A DNA stretch of 64,000 nucleotides from Chromatocurvus sp046260765 (GCA_046260765.1 JBHEOO010000012.1:20776-84775); one strand, 5' to 3'; positions 15,485 through 24,254 are shown, counted from the first letter of the stretch. The notes: generated from the letters alone by a model not told the origin. Numbers and translations are program-made.

Positions 15485-17004
15485 ACCAGCATCGTTGAGG
15501 GTGTTTCGATGAATCCCTTCAAGGCGGCGAGGAATCGCGCCGCCACGGCGCCATCAATAATGCGGTGGTCGCTGGACAGTGTGAGGGTGAGGGCCGTATA
15601 GCCTCCCCAACTGCCATCGGCACGTTCTATCGGTCGGCGCTCGGTGGCGCCTACCGCCAGAATGGCCGCCTGCGGCGGGTTGATGATGGCGTCGAACTCA
15701 TCGACACCAAACATACCGAGGTTTGACACGCTGAACGTGCCGCCTTCAAATTCCTCTGCCTTAAGTCGCCCGATCCGCGCCCGCGTTGCCATGTCGCGCA
15801 TTTCACTGGAGATCGCGGCCAGGCCCTTGCGATTGGCCTCGCGAATGATTGGCGTGATGAGGCCGTCATCCAGCGCCACCGCCACCGCGATATCAGCATC
15901 CCGGTAGCGCCGCACGGTTTCTCCATCGAACTGTATATTCACCTCGGGTACAGCGAGCAGGGCGCTGGCGCTGGCTTTTATCAGAATGTCGTTGAGCGAG
16001 ACCTTGAGATCGCTGCGCTGGCTGTTGATCGTCTGGCGCAGCTCCATGGCAGCATCGACCGATGCCGAGATTTTCACGCGGAAGTGCGGCGCCGTCTGCT
16101 TCGAGGCCTGAAGCCTGCGGGCAATGGTATTGCGCATGCCGCCCAGTGCCTGCTCCTCAAAAGGCAGGGATTCCTCGGTAGTATCCGCAGCGGAGGGCTG
16201 ACCGCTGGCCCGTCCCAGCTTTGCGGCTCTGGCCTCTACATCCGCCTTGCTCACGCGGCCGTGGGAGCCGGTACGTTTGCAGTCCCGCAGCTGCACCCCC
16301 AGGGACTTGGCCAGCCTGCGGGCGACGGGTGTTGCCGGCAGGTCGCTGTCGTCCACAGCGGTAATCTGCACCTCGCTGCGCTCGGGCAGCGTGAGCCGTG
16401 TTCCGGCTGCCAGCGCCGCGGCCTCAAGATCCTTCAGAGTCACCCGGTTATGCCGCCCGGTGCCCTCGACGCGAGTCAGGTTAACGCCCGATTGTGCCGC
16501 AATGCGACGGGCGACAGGGGTTGCTGCGACACCGGTATCGTCAGCATCGGATTGCAGGCTGTCGGGCAAGCTGGTCTCGCCGCCGTCTGAGGTTCCTGCT
16601 GCAACAGCTGGCGTCCCTTGCTCTGCCGTCGTCGCTTGCTGGGGAGCGGGAGCGGGTGCCCCGGCCTGCGGTGATGTTCGCGCAGCGGAATCGTCGCTGT
16701 CGGCGTCTCCCGGCGTAGCCAGGCCGGCAATGTAGGCCTCGATATCGTCATCACTGGCCGCGGCGTCCGCGATTACCGCCAGCGGGGCGCCTACCGGGAG
16801 TAATTCGCCCGGCTCTGCAAGAATCCGGCGCAGCGTACCAGCAGTGTGTGCGCTCACGCAGTTGACGATTTTGCTGGTTTCGACATCGACCAGGTCGTCG
16901 CCTTTGGCAATGCTGTCGCCAACGGCAACGTGCCAATCCCCGATCATTCCCTCGGTCATCTCCATGCCCCATTTCGGCATGCTGACGCTGCTGATGCTTG
17001 TCAT
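15481..17004 (-). CDS. 2-oxoacid dehydrogenase E2 (dihydrolipoamide acyltransferase) with two subunit-binding domains
   Basis: The 507-residue core enzyme has an N-terminal lipoyl domain with K45 in DVETSKIV, then an Ala/Pro/Ser linker. Two consecutive peripheral-subunit-binding domains follow, at about 161-197 (ATPVARRIAAQSGVNL, GTGRHNRVTLKDL) and 223-260 (ATPVARRLAKSLGVQL, GSHGRVSKADVE). The C-terminal catalytic domain has SSDHRIIDGAVAARF. E2 proteins normally carry a single such binding domain. The gene lies 2 bp after E1 beta and overlaps E3 by 4 bp. Confidence 0.92.
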   Translation of the reverse strand: MTSISSVSMPKWGMEMTEGMIGDWHVAVGDSIAKGDDLVDVETSKIVNCVSAHTAGTLRRILAEPGELLPVGAPLAVIADAAASDDDIEAYIAGLATPGDADSDDSAARTSPQAGAPAPAPQQATTAEQGTPAVAAGTSDGGETSLPDSLQSDADDTGVAATPVARRIAAQSGVNLTRVEGTGRHNRVTLKDLEAAALAAGTRLTLPERSEVQITAVDDSDLPATPVARRLAKSLGVQLRDCKRTGSHGRVSKADVEARAAKLGRASGQPSAADTTEESLPFEEQALGGMRNTIARRLQASKQTAPHFRVKISASVDAAMELRQTINSQRSDLKVSLNDILIKASASALLAVPEVNIQFDGETVRRYRDADIAVAVALDDGLITPIIREANRKGLAAISSEMRDMATRARIGRLKAEEFEGGTFSVSNLGMFGVDEFDAIINPPQAAILAVGATERRPIERADGSWGGYTALTLTLSSDHRIIDGAVAARFLAALKGFIETPSTMLV

Positions 17005-17006
17005 GG

Positions 17007-18029
17007 TTATGCCCCCAGCACTTCGCGGATGGCCTGTTCAATACGCGCTTCGCTGGGGATGTAGGCATCCTCTAATGAGGGCGCGAAAGGGACAGGCGTG
17101 TGTGGTGCCGTGACTTTGCGGATGGGTGCCTTGAGCGCGGAAAAAGCCTGCTCCGCAACGATACTCGAGATATCCGCGGCCAGGCTGCAGCGCTCGTGCG
17201 CCTCATCGACAATCACCAGGCGACCGCTGAGTTCAACACTTTCCAGAATAGCCTCGCTGTCCATCGGAGACACGGTGCGCGGGTCAATGACGTCGATATG
17301 AATGCCTTCTTTTTTCAATTTGTCAGCAACCGCATTGGCTTTTGGCACCATGGCGGAAATGGCGACGACGGTGGCATCCGAGCCTTCACGTGTGAACGCG
17401 GCTTCACCGAAGGGAATGGCATACGACTCCTCCGGCACGTGGCAGGATGTTTCGTAAAGCAGCTTGTGCTCCAGGAAAATAACCGGATCGTCATCACGGA
17501 TCGCCGTGATCATCAGGCCCTTGGCATCGTAAGCGTTGCTCGGCATGACCACCTTCAGGCCGGGCATGTGCACAACTACAGGGTGCAACATATTTGAGTG
17601 CTGTCCGCCCGCGCGCATGCCTGCGCCAACGGTCGCGCGAATCACCATGGGGGTCTTGGCTTTGCCGCCGAACATGTAGCGAAACTTTGCTGCCTGGTTG
17701 AATATCTGGTCGAAGCACACGCCAATGAAATCAAAGAACATGAGCTCGGCCACAGGCCGTAGTCCGGAGTTTGCAGCGCCTGCAGCGGCGCCGATGATGG
17801 CGGACTCCGATATCGGCGTGTCGATCACGCGGTCGCGGCCGAAGCGGGGCATCAAGCCTTTGGTGACGCCAAAAACACCGCCGTAGGCATCGTCCGCGCC
17901 GTCACAGCCGGCGCCTCCGGAGACTTCCTCGCCGAGCACAATGACCGTGGGGTCGCGCTCCATTTCCTGATAAAGGGCTTCGTTGATGGCCTCTCGAATG
18001 GTTTTATTTCGAGGCGTCGATTGCTCCAT
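17007..18029 (-). CDS. 2-oxoacid dehydrogenase E1 beta subunit
   Basis: The 340-residue subunit is of the transketolase-like type (acetoin/pyruvate/branched-chain class). Motifs include TIREAINEALYQEM, VIVLGEEV and the EAHERCSLAADISSIV region. ATG 18029 has CAGGAG 7 bp upstream and gives normal length; an earlier ATG at 18059 would add ten residues with a weaker ribosome-binding site. It lies between E1 alpha and E2 in the same operon. The complex most resembles acetoin dehydrogenase (AcoABC-like), but the 2-oxo substrate is not known. Confidence 0.9.
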   Translation of the reverse strand: MEQSTPRNKTIREAINEALYQEMERDPTVIVLGEEVSGGAGCDGADDAYGGVFGVTKGLMPRFGRDRVIDTPISESAIIGAAAGAANSGLRPVAELMFFDFIGVCFDQIFNQAAKFRYMFGGKAKTPMVIRATVGAGMRAGGQHSNMLHPVVVHMPGLKVVMPSNAYDAKGLMITAIRDDDPVIFLEHKLLYETSCHVPEESYAIPFGEAAFTREGSDATVVAISAMVPKANAVADKLKKEGIHIDVIDPRTVSPMDSEAILESVELSGRLVIVDEAHERCSLAADISSIVAEQAFSALKAPIRKVTAPHTPVPFAPSLEDAYIPSEARIEQAIREVLGA

Positions 18030-18072
18030 GGTGCGCTCCTGAACTTGCTCGCTGTTCATTTTCCGGGTGCTC

Positions 18073-19041
18073 TCAGTAAGAGCAGTACACGTCTGTGGTG
18101 AGTTCGGAGATATCGGGCTCAGGTGCCGCCAGACCTTCCTGAACGGCGCGCTCAATGAGCGCCTCGGCCTCTATATCAATGTCATCAAGCACATCTTTAT
18201 CGATCCAGCCCTCGGCGACTACCCGTTCGCGGAAACGGATAAGACAATCTTTCTCGCGGCGCAGTCGATCAATCTCGCCTTCACCGCGATACAGCTGGGG
18301 GTCGCCAATGAAGTGGCCGTCGAAGCGGACGGTGTCGGCTTCAATGACGGCGGGACCGCCCCCGTCCCGGATGCGCTTGAGTGCGGCACCGCTGGCCTCA
18401 TGCATCGCGAAGAAGTCAGTGCCATCAACCTTTTCTGCGGGCAGGCCAAAGCCTGCTGCGCGACCGGCAATGTCGTGGCTGCCAACGGCGTAGTCGGCTC
18501 CGGTGCCCTCGCCATAGCCGTTGTTTTCAAATACGAAGAGGTGGGGCAATTGCAGAACCACGGCAAGATTAAGTGCCTCCATGACGGTGCCCTGATTGGA
18601 GGAGCCATCGCCGCTGAAGGAGACGGCGATATTGCCGGTTTTCAGGGTCTTTGCGCTCAGGGCCGCGCCGTTACACAGCGGTGGCCCGCCGCCCACAATG
18701 GCGTTGGCGCCCAGCATGCCCTTGCTGAAGTCAGCAATGTGCATTGAACCCCCCTTGCCTTTACACAGACCTGTGGCTTTGCCCATGATCTCCTGCATCA
18801 TGCCGAGCACATCACAGCCCTTGGCGATGGAATGGCCATGGCCGCGATGGGTGCTGCCGATGACATCGTTGTCGGAAAGATGCATGCAGATTCCCACGGC
18901 GACGGCTTCCTGTCCGTCCGAAGTGTGTACGAATCCTGGTATGTTGCCTTTTTCGAACTCGACGATGGCTCGCTCTTCAAACAGGCGGATGGTTTTCATG
19001 GTGGTGTAGGCGCGGGTAAGGAAATCTGCGCTGTATGACAT
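18073..19041 (-). CDS. 2-oxoacid dehydrogenase E1 alpha subunit (thiamine diphosphate-dependent)
   Basis: This 322-residue subunit binds thiamine diphosphate: GDGSSNQGTVMEALNLA followed about 30 residues later by ENNGYG. It also contains THRGHGHSIAKG and GKGGSMHIAD, typical of AcoA/PdhA-type E1 alpha. ATG 19041 has CGGGAG 7 bp upstream, which I prefer to the upstream ATG at 19068. It is the first gene of the leftward eight-gene operon that runs through E1 beta, E2, E3, DUF35, thiolase, Rieske oxygenase and ThuA. Confidence 0.92.
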   Translation of the reverse strand: MSYSADFLTRAYTTMKTIRLFEERAIVEFEKGNIPGFVHTSDGQEAVAVGICMHLSDNDVIGSTHRGHGHSIAKGCDVLGMMQEIMGKATGLCKGKGGSMHIADFSKGMLGANAIVGGGPPLCNGAALSAKTLKTGNIAVSFSGDGSSNQGTVMEALNLAVVLQLPHLFVFENNGYGEGTGADYAVGSHDIAGRAAGFGLPAEKVDGTDFFAMHEASGAALKRIRDGGGPAVIEADTVRFDGHFIGDPQLYRGEGEIDRLRREKDCLIRFRERVVAEGWIDKDVLDDIDIEAEALIERAVQEGLAAPEPDISELTTDVYCSY

Positions 19042-19105
19042 TATTATCTCCCGGGAGGTGTCATTCACATCTGCGGAAAATCACTATAGAATCGAGCCTC
19101 AAAAA

Positions 19106-19123
19106 AAGCAAGCCGGATTGTTT
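19106..19123. promoter_or_regulatory. Island operator-like dyad, site 4 (between the eight-gene operon and the TetR gene)
   Basis: The sequence is AAGCA AGCCGGAT TGTTT, with one mismatch in the left arm. It lies 65 bp before the E1 alpha start and 122 bp before the TetR start, so one site could control both directions, including the regulator itself. Confidence 0.62.
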
Positions 19124-19244
19124 GATACATCCCCGCGCTTTCTATTGTAGACTTGGCTGAAGATGCTGATCCGAAACGCGAGTTCAGGCTGCGCGGAGGA
19201 GCCGGTCAGTAATCATAAGTCCAGCAAAACGACAGGACAGCACG

Positions 19245-19964
19245 ATGACAACGTCGGTATCCAGCAATTCGCGTGTTGGCCAGGTGGCCCGCAAGGGAGA
19301 TGGCTGGCAGGCTGAAAAAAGTGCCATGACCCGACGCACCATACTCGACTCCGCCGTTGAGTGTCTTGTAGACGAGGGCTACAGTCGTACGACAACGGCG
19401 CTGATCGCGTCGCGCGCCGGTGTGTCACGCGGTGCAATGATGCATCACTTCCCATCGCGCCTCGCCGTGCTGGATGCGGTGATACACCATCTGCATCAGC
19501 GGCGCCTTACCGAATACCGGGCGCTCATGAAGGATATCGACTTGGCAGAAGAGACGCTCACGCGGTCGGCGATAAAAAAATCGGTAGAAGCCGCCTGGAA
19601 GTACGTCAATCTTCCATCCTTCGTTGCGTACCAGGAGCTGCTTGCCGCCTCGCGCACAGACCCCGAACTCAGCAACATTCTTCAGCACGTGGAAAAGGAC
19701 TTCGAAAAGCATTTTTTGCGCACAGTGAAAGTTGTTTTTCCGCACTGGGAAAAGCTCAACGTGCTTGAGCAGGCGCACGACCTCGTGCAGTTTCTCATGC
19801 AGGGCATGGCGCTGAGCCACATGGCCTCACGCAAGCAGGCGCGCGCCGGGCGCATTATTGAGCTGGTGACAGATCAGCTCGAGACGCTGTACAGGAACGC
19901 CAGCGAACAGGCTTCTCAGAGGAATGCCGGCGAACAGGCTTCGCGCTCAGTTAATGGCTCCTGA
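19245..19964 (+). CDS. TetR/AcrR-family transcriptional regulator
   Basis: The 239-residue protein has an N-terminal helix-turn-helix at about residues 30-76 (TRRTILDSAVECL, TTALIASRAGVSRGAMMHHF), which is the classical TetR DNA-binding domain. The rest is an all-helical ligand/dimer domain. It is the only transcription factor seen in the window. It is likely to be the repressor acting at the AAACA-N8-TGTTT dyads, released by a pathway ligand such as an acyl-CoA; this is inference. The tail contains a short near-duplication (ASEQAS / AGEQAS) made by a 27-bp imperfect repeat. Confidence 0.92.
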   Translation: MTTSVSSNSRVGQVARKGDGWQAEKSAMTRRTILDSAVECLVDEGYSRTTTALIASRAGVSRGAMMHHFPSRLAVLDAVIHHLHQRRLTEYRALMKDIDLAEETLTRSAIKKSVEAAWKYVNLPSFVAYQELLAASRTDPELSNILQHVEKDFEKHFLRTVKVVFPHWEKLNVLEQAHDLVQFLMQGMALSHMASRKQARAGRIIELVTDQLETLYRNASEQASQRNAGEQASRSVNGS

Positions 19965-20023
19965 GGGGCCAGTCGCCTGACAGGCGGGCATCCCCTTTCT
20001 GCGCTCATTGTCCGTCGCAAAAA

Positions 20024-20041
20024 AAACATGCAATAATGTTT
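20024..20041. promoter_or_regulatory. Island operator-like dyad, site 5 (upstream of the SDR pair)
   Basis: The sequence is AAACA TGCAATAA TGTTT, with perfect arms. It lies 66 bp before the SDR start at 20108 and 60 bp after the TetR stop. Confidence 0.7.
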
Positions 20042-20107
20042 TTCTGATGGTGTTACCACTGCATAATGCCAGAAGCGCAACGTTGATAATAGCGATAAGG
20101 AGTTGGC

Positions 20108-20890
20108 ATGAGCAGGCTCGCTGGTAAGGTAGTGTCAGTTGTCGGTGCTGCCGGACGCGGAAACATGGGCCAGGTGATGGCACGGCGCTTTGCCGCGGAG
20201 GGCGCCCAGGTGGTCGTCTCGGGTCGCAATGAGACGGTGTTGGCAGAGCTGGCCGAGGAGATCGGCGCGACCTGGAGTGTCTGTGACTTCACCAGCCGGA
20301 CATCTATCGATGCGATGCTGGAGGAAGCCGTTGAGCAGCATGGGCGTCTCGACGTCGCTGTCAACGCGACCGGCTGGGGGCTGCTGAAGCCCCTGGTTGA
20401 TACAACAGACGAGGATCTGGATTACATCGTTGATCTTCAGTTCAAAGGCCCTTTTTACTGGCTGCAGAAGCTGGTCCAGATCATGCGGCCCACGGGTGGG
20501 TCAATTATCCAGATCTCGTCTGCAACGGCAAAGATCATGCTTGAGAATCACGCCGCCTACATGGGAACCAAGGCGGGTATCGACCACGTAATCCGCACGG
20601 TCGCCAACGAGTTCGGGCAGTTCGGCATCCGGGCCAATATTCTTTCCCCCGGTCTTACTGATTCTCCGATGACCGCGCAGGCCATGCAGTCGGCCGGTCT
20701 CGTCGAGGCGTTCCGGCAGTGCTATCCGCTCGGGCGTATCGGTACCAGTGAGGATATCGCTGCAGCTGCCGTTTTCGTCGCCTCCGATGAGTGCTTCATG
20801 ACCGGCGAGAATCTGCAGGTCAATGGCGGCCTGTGTCTCCGTCGTAACCCCAGTGCGCAGGAAATAGTCGAAGCCTCTGGCGGCGGCTGA
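20108..20890 (+). CDS. SDR-family oxidoreductase 2
   Basis: This 260-residue short-chain dehydrogenase has a variant cofactor loop, GAAGRGNMGQVMARRF, instead of the usual TG-GIG pattern. The catalytic pair is in AAYMGTKAGID. The variant loop resembles the SDR at 46106 (GASEDSSMGAATARRF), so the two may be paralogues. AAGGAG precedes ATG 20108. It is followed 35 bp later by another SDR in the same direction. Confidence 0.87.
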   Translation: MSRLAGKVVSVVGAAGRGNMGQVMARRFAAEGAQVVVSGRNETVLAELAEEIGATWSVCDFTSRTSIDAMLEEAVEQHGRLDVAVNATGWGLLKPLVDTTDEDLDYIVDLQFKGPFYWLQKLVQIMRPTGGSIIQISSATAKIMLENHAAYMGTKAGIDHVIRTVANEFGQFGIRANILSPGLTDSPMTAQAMQSAGLVEAFRQCYPLGRIGTSEDIAAAAVFVASDECFMTGENLQVNGGLCLRRNPSAQEIVEASGGG

Positions 20891-20925
20891 TCCTGTAAAT
20901 TCAGCAAACGAAAGGAAATAAAAAG

Positions 20926-21687
20926 ATGGCGAGACTGACTGACAAAGTATGCCTGATTACAGGCGCGGCGTCGAATCCCGGATTGGGTCATGCAACGGCG
21001 CGTCGATTTGCGGAGGAAGGCGCGACGCTTGTCCTGACAGACATTGATGAGGCGGGTTTGAGTGCATGTGCTGACGAAATGACCGCGCTCGGCGCAAGCG
21101 TTGAATCGTGGCGGCAGGACGTTACCTCGGAGTCGGAGTGGACCGACACCATGGCGCGCATCAAGGCGCGTTTCGGTCGGCTTGATGTCATCGTGAATAA
21201 TGCAGGCATTGCCGTTCTGAAGCCCGTCGAGCAGTTCACACTGGCGGACTACACCCGCCAGATGGACGTCAATATGACCAGCGTGTTTTTAGGTACCCAG
21301 GCAGCCCTGGTGCAAATGCGCGAGCAGGGCTCAGGATCAATCGTCAACATGTCTTCTGTGGCAGGTATTGTCGGTGTCCCCGGCGTATCCGTGTATGCCG
21401 CCAGCAAGGGCGGGGTTCGACTGTTCTCCAAAACCGTGGCCATTGAGTGCGCGCGTGAGGGTATTCGCTGCAATACGGTTCACCCCGGCGTGATCAATAC
21501 CAACATGCAGAGCGTGGCGCTGCGGGACAATCCGGAGCAATACGAAATTCTGCAGCAGACTATTCCTATGGGTTTTATGGGTGATCCGGTGGACATCGCC
21601 AATGCCGTGCTCTATCTCGCCTGTGATGAGTCCAGATACGTGACCGGCACCGAGCTGGTCGTCGACGGTGGACTGATCAGCCAGTAA
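20926..21687 (+). CDS. SDR-family oxidoreductase 3
   Basis: The 253-residue enzyme has the motif TGAASNPGLGHATARRF near the N-terminus, NNAG, and VYAASKGGVRLF with the catalytic Tyr and Lys. GAAAGGA lies upstream of ATG 20926. It probably shares a transcript with SDR 2, and acts on a hydroxy or keto intermediate that cannot be named from sequence. Confidence 0.88.
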   Translation: MARLTDKVCLITGAASNPGLGHATARRFAEEGATLVLTDIDEAGLSACADEMTALGASVESWRQDVTSESEWTDTMARIKARFGRLDVIVNNAGIAVLKPVEQFTLADYTRQMDVNMTSVFLGTQAALVQMREQGSGSIVNMSSVAGIVGVPGVSVYAASKGGVRLFSKTVAIECAREGIRCNTVHPGVINTNMQSVALRDNPEQYEILQQTIPMGFMGDPVDIANAVLYLACDESRYVTGTELVVDGGLISQ

Positions 21688-21696
21688 GCACGCCTT

Positions 21697-21728
21697 CCGC
21701 AGCGGAGTTGCTGGAACGTCCGCTGCGG
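21697..21728. terminator. Hairpin between convergent genes
   Basis: The arms CCGCAGCGGA and TCCGCTGCGG form a perfect 10-bp stem with a 12-nt loop. The hairpin lies between the stops of SDR 3 and the VOC protein. It has no T tract, so a bidirectional terminator is likely but not certain. Confidence 0.5.
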
Positions 21729-21729
21729 G

Positions 21730-22197
21730 TCAATTGGCCTGAATAACTTGCGCAGGATCGTCCGCGCGTATCAGTTCCTGTAGCTCAAAAACATTGCCAT
21801 CCGGGTCACGCCCGTAGGTGGCCTTGATGTCCCCGAAGTCCTTGGGCGCACAGTGGAAGCGTATGCCGGCTGCCAGGAGGCGTTCGTACACACTGTCGAT
21901 ATCGCTCACGTCAAAGCATATGTGGGTATGTCCGTGGTCACTAACGGGCCTGTCCGCGGCCATCGGTCTCGGCTGAGGTCTGGAAAACTCGAACAACTCC
22001 AGACACAGGTTGTCCGCGCGCAGCATGACCTGTCTGGCACTGCTCTTATCAAGTCCCAGAATCTCGTCGATATCGTCGCTTCCCTCTGGCCAGGCTACGT
22101 TCATGATCTCCTTGAACCCGAGTAAATCCCTGTAGAACCCCAGCAGTCTGTCCAGGTCGGGGGTTGAGATAGCGACGTGATGAACACCTCTGATCAT
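21730..22197 (-). CDS. VOC/glyoxalase-family protein
   Basis: The 155-residue protein starts IRGVHHVAISTPDLDRLLGFYRDLLGF, and has HTHICFDVSDID and DPDGNVFELQEL, the repeated beta-alpha-beta-beta-beta pattern of metal-binding VOC enzymes such as glyoxalases, epimerases and extradiol dioxygenases. The ATG overlaps the stop of the Rieske oxygenase gene (ATGA), so the two are translationally coupled. It may be a ring-opening or isomerase step after hydroxylation. Confidence 0.85.
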   Translation of the reverse strand: MIRGVHHVAISTPDLDRLLGFYRDLLGFKEIMNVAWPEGSDDIDEILGLDKSSARQVMLRADNLCLELFEFSRPQPRPMAADRPVSDHGHTHICFDVSDIDSVYERLLAAGIRFHCAPKDFGDIKATYGRDPDGNVFELQELIRADDPAQVIQAN

Positions 22198-23606
22198 GAT
22201 TGCCTGTCCTCGTTCATGTAGTCGTCAATGCGCTGGTGCAGGTGGCGAACGCGCGCTTCCTGGTAATTGCCAAGCGTGGCGCCGGCCTTGGTGCTGGCCT
22301 TGAAGCCTCGCTGCTGAGCGATCAGGTTTCCCGTATCCTGGTCGTAAATCGTTGCCAGACCGGGGTCGAGCCCCGGCACCTCGTGAAAAGACTGCTCCAC
22401 CGAGAGATCGATAGGTTCTGCCGGGTCCGGGCGCTCGCCGGATTCGGGCAGGGGCTGCAGGTAAAGCAGATCAAATATGCAGCTGTCGGGGTCGCGTCCC
22501 TCCGGCCGGAAGCGATAGACCATGGGGAAAAGCAGTGAAGGAAAAAGGCAGGTATTTGGAAACAGGCTGTATTCAATGGCGTCTATGGTCTCGGTCACGG
22601 TCAGCGCTGAAAAGTTGCGATCATACGCCTGCCCCAGGTTCTTCTTGATATGCTCGGCGAAGGTTTCCCGCGCTGTGCTGCCCTCGGGCACCAGAAGCGG
22701 TGATTCATCGCCGCCAACGCCCTCCACAACCCCTTCGCCCATCAGCGCGTCCAGGGTTTCCTGTTCACTCTGTTCCCGGCTGAGGTGGGGGCTGGGGTAT
22801 CCCACCAGGTGCACGAAGCGAGAGACGTTCTTATCGAGTATGTCGTACTGTGTATTGGCGTCTCCCACGGTTGCGATGCCCTGGGGATGCGTCTCCAGTA
22901 CATGGTAAGACTCAAGGAAAGCTTCGATACAGGCTTTCCAGTTTGCGGGCAGTTTCTTACGGATATGCAGGGCGACGAACTTGTTCTGCAGGTCCCAGCT
23001 GGCAAAGTGATCCGGCAACACGCCGAGGAAGTCTGCAAGGGGCTCTGCGTGCATGTCGAAGTTAATGAAAACGAAGCCGCCCCACTGGTCGACCCGAAGC
23101 TCCGGCAGCGCGAAGTCGGCATCTTTGATGTGGGGAAAGTCCCAGCGACAGGGTACATCCTCCAGTTTGCCCTGCAGTGACCAGGTGAAGCCGTGGAAGG
23201 GACAGCGCAGGTTCTGGCTGTTGCCGCAGCTGCCTGCAGGCTTGAGCTGTGTCCCACGGTGCAGGCAGGCGTTTGGGTAGGCCTTGATGCTGCCCTTGTC
23301 ACAGCGCACGATCAGTACCGATCGGTCGCCGATCTCATAGGTTATGTAGTCACCGGATTCGGGGATGTCCTCTTCGCGGCAGACCCACTGCCAGGTTTTT
23401 TCCCAGACATCACGCAACTCCTGCTCAAGAAAAGCGGCAGACGTATAGCGGTCAAAAGCGATGTCAGTGTCGCCAAGGAAGGTATAGGTCTCTTCCAGGA
23501 TATGCGCCGGGGCGCCGCCGCGGTCGGCGGCGATGATGTCGCGGGTACTGGGGCCCGGACAGCGACTTGCTCCCGGGACTGAAGCTGGTGCAGCAGGTGT
23601 GGGCAT
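22194..23606 (-). CDS. Rieske-type ring-hydroxylating oxygenase, alpha subunit 2
   Basis: This 470-residue subunit has Rieske ligands C114, H116, C135 and H138 (ACLHRG, CPFHG) and the mononuclear-iron start LESYHVLETH (H235, H240). It shares long stretches with the oxygenase at 11021-12439 (CREEDIPESGD, CLHRG at the same position), so the two are paralogues. ATG 23606 has AGAAGG upstream; a longer TTG-started form is possible. It forms a two-gene operon with the VOC gene. Confidence 0.9.
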   Translation of the reverse strand: MPTPAAPASVPGASRCPGPSTRDIIAADRGGAPAHILEETYTFLGDTDIAFDRYTSAAFLEQELRDVWEKTWQWVCREEDIPESGDYITYEIGDRSVLIVRCDKGSIKAYPNACLHRGTQLKPAGSCGNSQNLRCPFHGFTWSLQGKLEDVPCRWDFPHIKDADFALPELRVDQWGGFVFINFDMHAEPLADFLGVLPDHFASWDLQNKFVALHIRKKLPANWKACIEAFLESYHVLETHPQGIATVGDANTQYDILDKNVSRFVHLVGYPSPHLSREQSEQETLDALMGEGVVEGVGGDESPLLVPEGSTARETFAEHIKKNLGQAYDRNFSALTVTETIDAIEYSLFPNTCLFPSLLFPMVYRFRPEGRDPDSCIFDLLYLQPLPESGERPDPAEPIDLSVEQSFHEVPGLDPGLATIYDQDTGNLIAQQRGFKASTKAGATLGNYQEARVRHLHQRIDDYMNEDRQS

Positions 23607-23697
23607 GGCTGGACCTTCTGGTCTGTCGATGTCGACAATGATGTCGGTATCGAGGATAAAATTGTTATGCCTCAAAAGTAGCAACTGGTAGGATTAA

Positions 23698-23717
23698 AAA
23701 CAAGCATGCTGGTGTTT
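23698..23717. promoter_or_regulatory. Island operator-like dyad, site 6 (degenerate; between Rieske 2 and the NTF2-like gene)
   Basis: AAACA and TGTTT are both present, but separated by 10 bases (AGCATGCTGG) instead of 8. The centre contains the palindrome AGCATGCT. It lies between two divergent genes, as expected for the family, but the spacing is off, so confidence is lower. Confidence 0.45.
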
Positions 23718-23775
23718 TTAGCGTGTGAGTGTTACCGATGCCTCCCTTCAGCATAAATCAATAAGGAGCAAGACA

Positions 23776-24186
23776 ATGGCAATGGATGAACAGCTACTGG
23801 ATAGATTGCGTATTCGTGAACTTCTTGAGAGCTATTGTGATGCCGTCAACCAGCGCGACGGTGATGCCTGGGGCAAAACCTGGGCGGCTGATGCGGTATG
23901 GCAGCTGCCTCATCTCAATATCGACGATATCCGTGGGCGCGCCGCGATCGTCGCCGCCTGGGAAGAAGCTATGAAGCTGTTTCCCTTTGTCAACATGATG
24001 GCGCAGCCTGGGCCCATCACGTTCAGCGGTGACCGTGCGACCATGCGCAGTTATACGGTAGAAGTTGCCGTCATGCAGGATGGCAAGGAAATTCGACCCT
24101 GCGGTGAATATGATGACGAGTGCATAAAAGAAGGCGGTGCCTGGGTGTTTTCCCGGCGTACGTTTCGTGTCCTGCACGGGGAGTAA
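23776..24186 (+). CDS. NTF2-like/SnoaL-type small protein 1
   Basis: The 136-residue protein has the N-terminal helix pattern LLDRLRIRELLESYCDAVNQRDGDAWGKTWAADAVW typical of the NTF2 fold (shown here only in outline), ending with a beta-sheet rich half. The fold is shared by dehydratases, ketosteroid isomerases and beta subunits of ring-hydroxylating dioxygenases. ATG 23776 has AAGGAG upstream. It diverges from Rieske oxygenase 2 across a shared control region. Confidence 0.8.
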   Translation: MAMDEQLLDRLRIRELLESYCDAVNQRDGDAWGKTWAADAVWQLPHLNIDDIRGRAAIVAAWEEAMKLFPFVNMMAQPGPITFSGDRATMRSYTVEVAVMQDGKEIRPCGEYDDECIKEGGAWVFSRRTFRVLHGE

Positions 24187-24212
24187 AAAAAGCGGTGTCC
24201 ATCAGACGCCGC
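24184..24212 (-). terminator. Rho-independent terminator for the leftward SDR operon
   Basis: On the minus strand the stem GCGGCGTC / GACACCGC (one G-U pair) is followed by a run of seven T. It lies 43 bp after the stop of SDR 4, and also just after the stop of the convergent NTF2-like gene. Confidence 0.75.
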
Positions 24213-24254
24213 CTCCTGCTCCAGTCTCTCTCCGAGAGATCCTCGTGCGACGCC

